A DNA stretch of 59,388 nt from Alistipes sp. An66 (lineage in GTDB: Bacteria > Bacteroidota > Bacteroidia > Bacteroidales > Rikenellaceae): positions 1 through 59,388 of the forward strand of contig NZ_NFHT01000018.1 in NCBI RefSeq assembly GCF_002161445.1. Direction: 5' to 3'. The notes below the pieces were generated by a model. The model did no database searches and had not been told where the DNA came from. It saw nothing but the letters and a program-made list of their open reading frames with translations. Position 1 is the first letter of the stretch; every line of letters begins with the position of its first letter. The translations under genes and the position numbers were made by a program. Of the stretch, positions 16,666 through 24,087 are shown in pieces.

Positions 16666-17706
16666 ATGGAGCCCAAAAAACGCACCGAGATCGCCTCGCT
16701 CGGACAATTCGGATTGATCGACCTGCTGACGAAGGAGTTTTCGATTCAACACGCCACCACGCTCCGCGGCGTTGGTGACGATGCCGCCGTGATCGCCCCG
16801 CCGGCCGGCGAGACCATGCTGTGCTCGACCGATTCCTTCTACGAGGGGGTGGATTTCGACCTCACCTACTTCCCGCTCAAACACCTCGGATACAAGGTCG
16901 TCACGGCCGGAGTGAGCGACCTGCTGGCCATGAATGCCCGGCCGTCGCAGATCACCGTCTCGCTGGGCGTCTCGTCGAAACTCCCGGTCGAGGCGTTGCA
17001 GGATCTCTACGAAGGGATCTCGTTCGCCTGCAAGGAGCAGGAGATCGACCTCGTGGGCGGCGACACGCGGGCCTCGATGACCGGGCTGGTGATCACCGTA
17101 ACGACGCTGGGCCACGCCCCGAAGGAGCGGATCGCCTACCGCAGCGGCGCGCAGCTCCACGACCTGATCTGCCTGACGGGCAACCTCGGGGCGGCCTACA
17201 TGGGGCTCCAACTGCTCGAACGCGAGAAACGGGTCCTCGCGGATGTCGCAAACCCCGAACCGCAGTTCAAGGGCTACGAATACCTGCTGGAAAAATACCT
17301 GAAACCGCGTCCGCGGCGGGACATCATCGAGGCGCTGGCCGAGGAGAAGATCACGCCGACGTCGATGATCGACCTCACGGACGGACTGGCAAGCGACCTG
17401 ATGCAGCTCTGCAAGTCGTCGAAGTGCGGGGCACGGATCTATCTGGAACGGATTCCGATCGCGAAGCAGACGACGGCGCTGGCCGAGGAGATGCACACCG
17501 ACCCGGTGGTGGCGGCGCTGAACGGCGGGGAGGATTACGAGTTGCTGTTCACGGTCCCGCTGGCGATGCAGGAGCAGGTGATGCGGCTGGGGCTGGTGGA
17601 CGTGATCGGCCACATCACGGCCGAATCGACCGGCGCCTACCTCGTCACTCCCGACGGCTCGGACATCAAGTTAAAGGCACAGGGGTTTCCGGAAGCGACA
17701 GTTTAA
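16666..17706 (+). CDS. thiL: Thiamine-monophosphate kinase
   Basis: A 346-residue PurM-like ATPase that phosphorylates thiamine monophosphate to thiamine diphosphate. Motifs: GVGDDAAVI near residue 28, STDSFYEGVDFDL, KVVTAGVSDLLAMNA, DLVGGDTRAS, DLTDGLASDLMQL, and GGEDYELLFTV. The start at 16666 follows the plus-strand promoter by 17 bp. The usual neighbours of thiamine synthesis are absent. It ends convergent to an unrelated membrane-protein gene with no clear terminator between them. Confidence 0.92.
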   Translation: MEPKKRTEIASLGQFGLIDLLTKEFSIQHATTLRGVGDDAAVIAPPAGETMLCSTDSFYEGVDFDLTYFPLKHLGYKVVTAGVSDLLAMNARPSQITVSLGVSSKLPVEALQDLYEGISFACKEQEIDLVGGDTRASMTGLVITVTTLGHAPKERIAYRSGAQLHDLICLTGNLGAAYMGLQLLEREKRVLADVANPEPQFKGYEYLLEKYLKPRPRRDIIEALAEEKITPTSMIDLTDGLASDLMQLCKSSKCGARIYLERIPIAKQTTALAEEMHTDPVVAALNGGEDYELLFTVPLAMQEQVMRLGLVDVIGHITAESTGAYLVTPDGSDIKLKAQGFPEATV

Positions 17707-17763
17707 AAGCGTAATGGCCTACCAATAAATTAGGTGGAAACGCTTCCAAAAAGTTGGTTTCCG

Positions 17764-18606
17764 CTATACCTCTTCGCTCTGCTTCAAGCAAATACCAGAA
17801 ATGAGCAACAGGAGTGCCGAAGCTATAAGCAATGCGTACAAATAGGATGTATCCGGACCAAGCAACATGGAAACCGCAGCAGCCAGAGCAAGAAACGCGC
17901 CCCAAGCGGCGAAAACCAGGCATCTTGTACTACGTTGCTCCTTTTCAGCAAATGATTGTTGCACAACAATCATCTCCGAAGATAGCTCCGGGGCTCCACG
18001 TTGAATGCGGCGCCATCCTGCCAATGTACAGAAAAAGAGAATAAACAACATGATAGCTTCGACAGGTGCGCCGATAAGGGGTAATAATCCGACGACTTTG
18101 GCAACCAACGTAAAAATCGCAACCTTGAAAAGCATAGCGGCCCCACGGCGGGCTTCCATCGTATATGTCTCCGAGTTTTTCAGCATCCGGCATCCCGAAA
18201 ACATCTTTATATAGCTGATGACGATAATGACGAAAGCGGCAATCTTTCCCAACATTCCTAAAAATCCGGCAAACAAAGCGACAACCATCAATATATACGA
18301 CAATCTAATTCGGCGTACCCCTTCATGGTCGGCTTCATGCGGTTGAAGATACATGAACCTCGACAACAAGATATAAAAATAGACGTATCCGAAAATCGTC
18401 AAAAAGCCCAAAAGCCACCCCAGAACATCGAACAAATCAAACATCGATTCTCCCTGCATCATTCCCGCGAAAGTCCCCATCCAACCATTGGGATTCAATA
18501 AGGAATCGATCGAATCCAAGAGGTTTGCAGCAATGTTGGCCAACGTATAGAGCCAAATGGCACCGATCAGCGCACCAACGGTTTTTTTCCAGTAGGTATT
18601 TTCCAT
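17764..18606 (-). CDS. Polytopic membrane protein of unknown function
   Basis: A 280-residue protein with about seven hydrophobic segments (for example LIGAIWLYTLANIAANLL, VLGWLLGFLTIFGYVYFYILL, YILMVVALFAGFLGMLG, AAFVIIVISYIKMF, VEAIMLFILFFCTLAGW, and two C-terminal helices ending GICLKQSEEV). A soluble loop separates helix pairs. No catalytic motif is seen and I recognise no family. It lies directly behind leader RNA copy 2 (ATG 40 nt after the leader). GC content is below that of the flanking housekeeping genes. Confidence 0.75.
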   Translation of the reverse strand: MENTYWKKTVGALIGAIWLYTLANIAANLLDSIDSLLNPNGWMGTFAGMMQGESMFDLFDVLGWLLGFLTIFGYVYFYILLSRFMYLQPHEADHEGVRRIRLSYILMVVALFAGFLGMLGKIAAFVIIVISYIKMFSGCRMLKNSETYTMEARRGAAMLFKVAIFTLVAKVVGLLPLIGAPVEAIMLFILFFCTLAGWRRIQRGAPELSSEMIVVQQSFAEKEQRSTRCLVFAAWGAFLALAAAVSMLLGPDTSYLYALLIASALLLLISGICLKQSEEV

Positions 18607-18645
18607 GAAGAAATCAGTTTTGCCGCCCGCACCCCGACGGTAAAA

Positions 18646-18836
18646 TACAAAAAGAAAGCGTGGTGCCGAAGCCTATTTCTATCGGGATAGGTCGTAGGAT
18701 ACCTTTGGATTCAAAATAAGCAACAACTCCCACGCCTATATCCGCAGAATACGGATACGACGCGGCAAGATGCGTGCCCATTCCCCATCCAAATGAATTT
18801 CCTACGTTCATCCCGAGGGAACAGACTTACACTTTC
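18646..18836 (-). ncRNA. Structured leader RNA, copy 2
   Basis: Same element as at 8022-8231, on the minus strand in front of the gene starting at 18606. Pairings in plus coordinates: P1 18654-18661 with 18829-18836 (one U-G wobble in the RNA); P2 18682-18688 with 18810-18816 (TCGGGAT/ATCCCGA); P3 18693-18699 with 18800-18806 (CGTAGGA/TCCTACG); P4 18704-18710 with 18787-18793 (TTTGGAT/ATCCAAA); apical hairpin 18739-18744 with 18752-18757 (TATCCG/CGGATA). The P2-P4 bases differ from copy 1 on both sides of each stem, so pairing is kept by compensatory change. The conserved tail is at 18646-18659. Confidence 0.72.
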
Positions 18837-18857
18837 CGTGTTTGTCGATATGTAATG

Positions 18858-18946
18858 CGAAGATACGAAAAAAAACGAGAAATTCCGCTGTGCATGAAAT
18901 TTTTAATCCCCTGTTTTTCATTTTTAATTATTCTTTCGTATCTTTG
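18858..18946. promoter_or_regulatory. Divergent promoters: leader copy 2 and rpsF operon
   Basis: Minus strand: TATCTTCG (18858-18865), one mismatch from consensus, lies 21 bp before the leader's first stem. Plus strand: TATCTTTG (18939-18946) lies 38 bp before rpsF. Confidence 0.6.
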
Positions 18947-18984
18947 CGGTCCCGAAATGGGACTAACAACTAATTAAACACATT

Positions 18985-19329
18985 ATGAACAATTACGAAA
19001 CCGTTTTCATTGTCACGCCCGTGCTGTCCGATGCGCAGGTACAGGAGGTCGCTGACAAATTCCAGGGTGTTATCACCGAAAACGGCGGTCAGATCGTGAA
19101 CCGGGAGTCGTGGGGTCTTCGCAAGCTCGCATACCCGATCCAGAAGAAGACCACCGGTTTCTACTTCCTCATGGAGTTCACGGGCGAAGGCTCGCTGATC
19201 AACACCCTCGAAACGCAGTATCGCCGCGATGAGCGCGTGATCCGTTTCCTGACTTTCAAGCAGGACAAATTCGCCGTCGAGTACTCGGAGAAGCGTCGTG
19301 CAAAACTTTCTAACAAACAGGAGGAGTAA
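18985..19329 (+). CDS. rpsF: 30S ribosomal protein S6
   Basis: A 114-residue protein opening [22 protein letters not shown], with the [23 protein letters not shown] core that is diagnostic of S6. It forms the S6-S18 pair on the 30S platform. First gene of the conserved rpsF-rpsR-rplI operon, driven by the box at 18939-18946. Spacing to rpsR is 3 bp. A highly acidic/basic tail ([14 protein letters not shown]) is normal for the group. Confidence 0.96.
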   Translation: MNNYETVFIVTPVLSDAQVQEVADKFQGVITENGGQIVNRESWGLRKLAYPIQKKTTGFYFLMEFTGEGSLINTLETQYRRDERVIRFLTFKQDKFAVEYSEKRRAKLSNKQEE

Positions 19330-19332
19330 ACC

Positions 19333-19611
19333 ATGGCACAGGAAAACAAGGCACAGTCGGAAATCCGTTACCTCAACCCCGTATCGGTCGACGTCAAGAA
19401 AAAGAAATACTGCCGCTTCAAGAAGCTCGGCATCAAGTATGTGGACTACAAGGACGGTGAGTTCCTCAAAAAGTTCCTCAACGAGCAGGGCAAGATTCTG
19501 CCCCGCCGCCTGACCGGAACCTCGCAGAAGTTCCAGAAGAAGGTTGCACAGGCCGTCAAACGCGCACGCCACCTGGCCATCCTGCCCTTCGTAACCGATT
19601 GCATGAAATAA
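19333..19611 (+). CDS. rpsR: 30S ribosomal protein S18
   Basis: A 92-residue basic protein. The S18 core is visible: [20 protein letters not shown], then [20 protein letters not shown] and [13 protein letters not shown]. One Cys is kept at the N-terminal zinc-type site (KYCRF), but no complete four-Cys set is present, so it is a zinc-free form. Middle gene of the operon. Confidence 0.96.
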   Translation: MAQENKAQSEIRYLNPVSVDVKKKKYCRFKKLGIKYVDYKDGEFLKKFLNEQGKILPRRLTGTSQKFQKKVAQAVKRARHLAILPFVTDCMK

Positions 19612-19630
19612 TTAACAGGAGGACAAGACC

Positions 19631-20071
19631 ATGGAGGTAATTCTGATCAAAGATATCGAGAATCTGGGCTACGCAAACGACATCGTGAACGTGAAGCCCG
19701 GCTACGCAAACAACTACCTGATCCCGCAGGGATACGCCAAAGCCGCTACGGCTGCCGCCAAGAAGATCCTCGCCGAGAACCTCAAACAGCGTGCTCACAA
19801 GGATGCCAAGATCCTCGCCGACGCACAGGCGCTGGCCGAGACGATCTCGAACCTGCCGCTGACCCTCTCGATGAAGGCCGAGGAGGGCAAGCTCTTCGGT
19901 ACGGTGACGGCTACGGACCTCGCCGAGGCCCTCGCCGCCAAAGGCATCACCGTGGACCGCAAGCAGATCAGCGTCGAGCCCATCAAGACCGTGGGTGAGT
20001 ACGAGGCTACGGCCCGCCTGCACAAGGAGGTCAAGGCTACGATCAAGTTCTCGGTGGCCGCTGCCGAATAG
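19631..20071 (+). CDS. rplI: 50S ribosomal protein L9
   Basis: A 146-residue protein with the L9 N-terminal domain (MEVILIKDIENLGYANDIVNVKPGYANNYLIPQGYA), the long connecting helix, and the C-terminal domain (LFGTVTATDLAEALAAKGITVDRKQI). Last gene of the S6-S18-L9 operon, followed by a strong terminator. Confidence 0.96.
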   Translation: MEVILIKDIENLGYANDIVNVKPGYANNYLIPQGYAKAATAAAKKILAENLKQRAHKDAKILADAQALAETISNLPLTLSMKAEEGKLFGTVTATDLAEALAAKGITVDRKQISVEPIKTVGEYEATARLHKEVKATIKFSVAAAE

Positions 20072-20093
20072 GCCTGCGAACCATCCATACAAC

Positions 20094-20131
20094 AAAAAGG
20101 GAGGTTTCCTGCACAGGAAACCTCCCTTTTT
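20094..20131 (+). terminator. Terminator of the rpsF-rpsR-rplI operon
   Basis: Long stem AAAAGGGAGGTTTCCTG pairing with CAGGAAACCTCCCTTTT across a very short loop, with a TTTTT tail. Confidence 0.9.
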
Positions 20132-20169
20132 CATATCCGGCGCCAACGAGACTCCATCCGCCGCCCCGG

Positions 20170-20372
20170 CTACCACGGCAGGCCGGGGCCTCCGGGCGTC
20201 ACGCCGCGGGTCTCACGTCCACGGTACCAGACTTTCCAGTTGTCCCGCGCATACCCGCCGGGCAGGACGGAGAACGATTGGGCGGCGGCACGGGGAGAGC
20301 CGCCCGCCCCTCTTCCGTCCACATCTGCACTCCGATCAGCAGCAGAGCGCCCAACAGCACTGCATTTTTCAT
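20170..20372 (-). pseudogene. Frameshifted remnant of a small secreted DKNYY-like protein
   Basis: On the minus strand, from 20372, a signal peptide frame reads MKNAVLLGALLLIGVQMW and then drifts into low-complexity residues, stopping at 20199. A second frame overlapping it reads AQSFSVLPGGYARDNWKVWYRGRE, which resembles one repeat of the DKNYY-type secreted proteins of Bacteroidales (GYAKDxWxVYYxG). The two fit together if one frameshift lies near 20290, and the repeat part is cut short at 20170. I read it as a decayed gene. It has no visible promoter and sits between two terminators. Confidence 0.5.
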
Positions 20373-20451
20373 GGTTTCGGGATTTTATCCAAGTAACGTG
20401 GAAAGATAGCGATTTCTTATTCACGGAGCAAGGATTCGGGCCGGAAAGAGG

Positions 20452-20483
20452 CAAAAAACGCCCGCACTCGATGAGTGCGGGCG
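20452..20483 (-). terminator. Terminator of rpsA
   Basis: On the minus strand a 12-bp stem, CGCCCGCACTCA with CGAGTGCGGGCG, is followed by TTTTTTGCC. It lies 64 bp after the rpsA stop codon. Confidence 0.88.
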
Positions 20484-20546
20484 TCGTCGTTCAGGAGCGG
20501 GGTCTCACACGGCCGACCGGCCATCCGCCCCCTCTCCCACTCGGGA

Positions 20547-22391
20547 TTATTCCTCGGTCTTTTCAGCCTTCTCGGCCTTCTTCGGAGCGGCGGCAGCCTT
20601 CTTCTCGGCAGCCTCCATGGCGCTCTTCAAGGCGGCCAGACCGGCGATGTCGCCGAGGGTCGTCTTCTCAACCGAAGCGTTGATCTTCTTCACGGTCGAC
20701 TTCGTAGCGTCGGCTGCGGCACGCTTTTCGGCTTTCTCGGCGGCAACGGCCTCCTTGCGGGCGTCGTCGTAGGTGCGCAGGTGCGAAAGCGTGATGCGCT
20801 TCGTGGCCTTCGAGAACTCGATGACCTTGAAGTTCAGCTTGTCGCCGGCCTTCGGCGTCGTGCCGTCCTCCTTGACGAGCTGGCGCGACGGGCAGAAGCC
20901 CTCGATGTTCTCGCCCAGAGCGACGACGGCTCCCTTGTCGGTAAGCTCGGTGATCGTACCCTCGTGGATGCTCTCTACCGGGAACTGGTTCTCGAACTCG
21001 TTCCAGGGGTTCTCCTCGAGCTGCTTGTGGCCCAGCGACAGACGGCGGTTCTCCTTGTCGATTTCCAGAACAACCACCTCGATGTCGGCGCCTACCTGGG
21101 TGAACTCGCCCGGGTGCTTGACCTTCTTGGTCCAGCTCAGATCCGAGATGTGGATCAGGCCGTCGATGCCCTCCTCGATCTCGACGAAGACGCCGAAGTT
21201 CGTGAAGTTGCGGACCTTGGCCGTCGTGCGGGTGCCGACGGGGTATTTGGTCTCGATGTTCTCCCACGGATCGGGCGTGAGCTGCTTGATGCCGAGCGAC
21301 ATCTTGCGCTCCTCACGGTCGAGCGTCAGGATAACGGCCTCGACCTCGTCGCCGACCTTCATGAACTCCTGTGCCGAACGCAGGTGCTGGCTCCAGGACA
21401 TCTCCGAAACGTGGATCAGACCCTCCACGCCGGGAGCGATCTCGACGAAGGCGCCGTAATCGGCCATGACGACCACGCGGCCCTTGACCTTGTCACCGAC
21501 TTTGAGGCTGGCGTCCAGCGCCTCCCACGGATGCGGGGTGAGCTGTTTGAGACCCAGGGCGATGCGCTTCTTGGCCTCGTCGAAGTCGAGGATCACGACG
21601 TTGATCTTCTGATCGAGCGAAACGATCTCCTCGGGGTGGTTTACGCGGCCCCACGAGAGGTCCGTGATGTGGATCAGACCGTCTACGCCGCCCAGGTCGA
21701 CGAATACGCCGTAGGAGGTGATGTTCTTGACGGTACCCTCGAGGATCTGGCCCTTTTCGAGCTTCGACATGATGACCTGCTTCTGGGCTTCGAGTTCGGC
21801 CTCGATGAGGGCCTTGTGCGAAACGACCACGTTGCGGAACTCCTGGTTGATCTTCACGACCTTGAACTCCATGGTCTTGTCGACATATACGTCGTAGTCG
21901 CGGATGGGCTTCACGTCGATCTGCGATCCGGGCAGGAAGGCCTCGATGCCGAATACGTCGACGATCATACCGCCCTTCGTGCGGCATTTGATGTAACCCT
22001 TGATGATCTCGTCCTTCTCGAGGGCCTCGTTGACGCGGTCCCACGATTTGAGCTGACGGGCTTTCTTGTGCGAGAGGGCCAGCTGACCGTTCTTGTCCTC
22101 GGCCGACTCCACGTAGACTTCAATCTTGTCGCCTACTTTCAGATCGGGGTTGTAGCGGAACTCCGAGACGGGGATCACGCCCTCGCTCTTGTAGCCGATG
22201 TTCACCAGCACTTCGCGCTTGGTGATGGCGGTAACGGTACCCTCGACCACTTCGCCGACGTTGACGTTCGAAAGCGTCTTGTCATAGGCTTCGGTGATCG
22301 CGGCCTTGTCCTGATCGTAGACGGCCAGGTCGTTCTCAAAGGCGTTCCAGTCGAAATTCTCGTTGGCAACTCCGTTTTTCAGTTCTTCCAT
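20547..22391 (-). CDS. rpsA: 30S ribosomal protein S1
   Basis: A 614-residue RNA-binding protein that helps mRNA recruitment, which matters in a phylum that lacks most Shine-Dalgarno sites. Six S1 domains can be followed by repeated cores: VGEVVEGTVTAITKREVLVNIGYKSEG, KGYIKCRTKGGMIVDVFGIEAFLPGSQ, EGTVKNITSYGVFVDLGGVDGLIHITDLSWG, KGRVVVMADYGAFVEIAPGVEGLIHVSEMSW, AKVRNFTNFGVFVEIEEGIDGLIHISDLSW, and EGTITELTDKGAVVALGENIEGF. The tail is Lys/Ala-rich. The start at 22391 (MEELKNGVANEN) lies downstream of a good promoter. Confidence 0.95.
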   Translation of the reverse strand: MEELKNGVANENFDWNAFENDLAVYDQDKAAITEAYDKTLSNVNVGEVVEGTVTAITKREVLVNIGYKSEGVIPVSEFRYNPDLKVGDKIEVYVESAEDKNGQLALSHKKARQLKSWDRVNEALEKDEIIKGYIKCRTKGGMIVDVFGIEAFLPGSQIDVKPIRDYDVYVDKTMEFKVVKINQEFRNVVVSHKALIEAELEAQKQVIMSKLEKGQILEGTVKNITSYGVFVDLGGVDGLIHITDLSWGRVNHPEEIVSLDQKINVVILDFDEAKKRIALGLKQLTPHPWEALDASLKVGDKVKGRVVVMADYGAFVEIAPGVEGLIHVSEMSWSQHLRSAQEFMKVGDEVEAVILTLDREERKMSLGIKQLTPDPWENIETKYPVGTRTTAKVRNFTNFGVFVEIEEGIDGLIHISDLSWTKKVKHPGEFTQVGADIEVVVLEIDKENRRLSLGHKQLEENPWNEFENQFPVESIHEGTITELTDKGAVVALGENIEGFCPSRQLVKEDGTTPKAGDKLNFKVIEFSKATKRITLSHLRTYDDARKEAVAAEKAEKRAAADATKSTVKKINASVEKTTLGDIAGLAALKSAMEAAEKKAAAAPKKAEKAEKTEE

Positions 22392-22484
22392 GTGTGGAAA
22401 TTTTGCGATGCAATCGCTCGTTAAATGGTTAATAATAAAGTTTGTAGCCCCCACGTGCGGCTTTGTACGCGCACGCAAGGGCCA

Positions 22485-22515
22485 CAAAGGTAGTCAATTT
22501 TCCGAAAACTTCAAA
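22485..22515 (-). promoter_or_regulatory. Promoter of rpsA
   Basis: Minus strand: TTTG (22512-22515), exactly 19 bp, then TACCTTTG (22485-22492). This leaves a leader of about 85 nt before the ATG at 22391. Confidence 0.82.
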
Positions 22516-22554
22516 AAATCAGCGGTTTATTTCTTCCCGAAGTCCGCACTCCGG

Positions 22555-23997
22555 TCAACGACGCCGGGTGATCCGCTGACGGGGCCGGTTGTCGGGTTCG
22601 AGCGGCGAATCCTCCTCCAACTCTTCGAGCAGCACGTCGGCCACCTTCACGCCGGTGATCGCACCGTCGGCATAGTTCAGGTCGCGGTAGTTCTTGAAGA
22701 CATAGTCGCTGATGGCCACCCGGTAACTGCGCCCTTCGCGCAGCTGCGGGAAACGGACATCGAGGGCGTTGTCCTGCGCATCGGTGATGATCTCATAGGG
22801 GGTCGTCGAGACGAGGTCGATGCGGTGCGCCTCCTTGCGGTTCTCCGTATCGTTGTACTTCGAGAGGATCATGCGCCGCATGTCGGCCGGAGTCATGCGC
22901 ATGACGGCGATCTCCGTGCCGAAGGGTTCCAGATCGTAGACCCGGGCGGTGCTCATGCCGCCGGCCGGGATCGAATCGAGGCGCACGCCGCCGACGTGGT
23001 AGAATCCCACCTCGGCATCGGCCTCGTCGGCCACCGCCGCAGCCATCCAGTTGGCCACGCCCCACGCATCGGCCGCCGCGGAGAACTCCCCGACGGGGCG
23101 GTTCAGCTCCGGATCGGCGTAATAACGCTCCACCTCGGCGCAATACGCCGGATCGGGCGCATAGCCGGCGAGCGGCACAATCCGGTAGTCGACGCTCTCG
23201 ACCCGTTTTCCGCGCAGGCGGATCGTCGTGACGCCGACATTGGCGAGGTTCTTCCCGGTCTGCGTGAGGAGGGTCCCGTTGACGAGCGTGTCGCGCAGTT
23301 CGTGGGTATGGCCGCCGATCACCACGTCGTAGCGCGTCTCCGTGGCAAGGAGTTCGGCATCGCGGTCGTCGCCCATGTGCGAGACGAGCACCAGCACGTC
23401 GACCTTCGGGCGCAGCTCCTCGGCACAGCGGCGGGCCTCCTGCTGCGGATCGGGGAATTCGAGCCCCTCGAAGTTGGCGGCATTCCCGGCCGGATGGCCC
23501 GGGCCCTCGTAGTTGGTCACCACACCCACGAAGCCGATGCGGAGGCCCTGCCGCTCGATGACGACATACGGGGGCAGCTGCGGGAAGGTGCAGGTGTCGC
23601 TGCGGAGGTTGGCGCAGACGACCTCGAACGCCATGCTGTCGATCATGCGGCCGAGGAAGGCCTGCCCGAAATCGAATTCATGGTTCCCGAGCGTCGCCAC
23701 GTCATAGCCGAGGCGGTTCATCAGGGCGACGATCGGCATGCCGGGCGTCGGGGCCTTGTCGACATAGGCGTTTCCGGTCCAGCGGTCGCCGGCATCGACC
23801 ACCACGACCAGCTGCGCCGTGTCGCGGCACGCCTCCACGGCTGCCGCAAGGCGGGGGAAGTGCTGGATCCGGGCGTGCATGTCGTTCGTCGACAGCAGCA
23901 CAAGAGTCGTTTCACGGGGCGCGCAGGCGGCCAGCGCGGCAAACAGGGCTCCCGCCAGGAGCCCCCGGGTGAAGATCTTTCCGATGAAGGTTTTCAT
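22555..23997 (-). CDS. Secreted 5'-nucleotidase / metallophosphatase lipoprotein
   Basis: A 480-residue protein with a lipoprotein signal (LFAALAAC near residue 24). The calcineurin-like metallophosphatase domain is complete: STNDMHARIQHFPRLA (in place of NDxHG), VVDAGDRWTGNAYVD, LGNHEFDFGQ, SHMGDDRD and GGHTHE. The C-terminal 5'-nucleotidase domain has the substrate-stacking style residues (VGGVRLDSIPAGGMST, LEPFGTEIAVMRMT). It probably removes phosphate from nucleotides in the periplasm or at the cell surface. It is divergent from a nucleoside kinase, which may use the salvaged product; that link is inference. Confidence 0.9.
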   Translation of the reverse strand: MKTFIGKIFTRGLLAGALFAALAACAPRETTLVLLSTNDMHARIQHFPRLAAAVEACRDTAQLVVVVDAGDRWTGNAYVDKAPTPGMPIVALMNRLGYDVATLGNHEFDFGQAFLGRMIDSMAFEVVCANLRSDTCTFPQLPPYVVIERQGLRIGFVGVVTNYEGPGHPAGNAANFEGLEFPDPQQEARRCAEELRPKVDVLVLVSHMGDDRDAELLATETRYDVVIGGHTHELRDTLVNGTLLTQTGKNLANVGVTTIRLRGKRVESVDYRIVPLAGYAPDPAYCAEVERYYADPELNRPVGEFSAAADAWGVANWMAAAVADEADAEVGFYHVGGVRLDSIPAGGMSTARVYDLEPFGTEIAVMRMTPADMRRMILSKYNDTENRKEAHRIDLVSTTPYEIITDAQDNALDVRFPQLREGRSYRVAISDYVFKNYRDLNYADGAITGVKVADVLLEELEEDSPLEPDNRPRQRITRRR

Positions 23998-24036
23998 ATC
24001 CGTCGAATTTCTTTCCCATTTCGGAGAAACGGTTGT

Positions 24037-24063
24037 CAAAAGTACAAATTATTCCTATCTTTG
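24037..24063. promoter_or_regulatory. Divergent promoters for the nucleotidase and the nucleoside kinase
   Basis: Minus strand TACTTTTG (24037-24044) faces the nucleotidase; plus strand TATCTTTG (24056-24063) faces the kinase. The two boxes are 11 bp apart. Confidence 0.7.
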
Positions 24064-24087
24064 GAATCCAGAACGAGAAAAAATCCG

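Noticed and set aside
18614..18811. 65-residue minus-strand frame resembling an outer membrane strand pattern
   Set aside because: It lies inside leader RNA copy 2. The other copies do not keep the frame, and the structure explains the conservation better.
20475..22424. Long plus-strand frame opposite rpsA
   Set aside because: It is the antisense mirror of the S1 repeats and shows no domain of its own.
22363..24087. Long plus-strand extension in front of the nucleoside kinase
   Set aside because: It is antisense to the 5'-nucleotidase, and the kinase promoter lies at 24056-24063.
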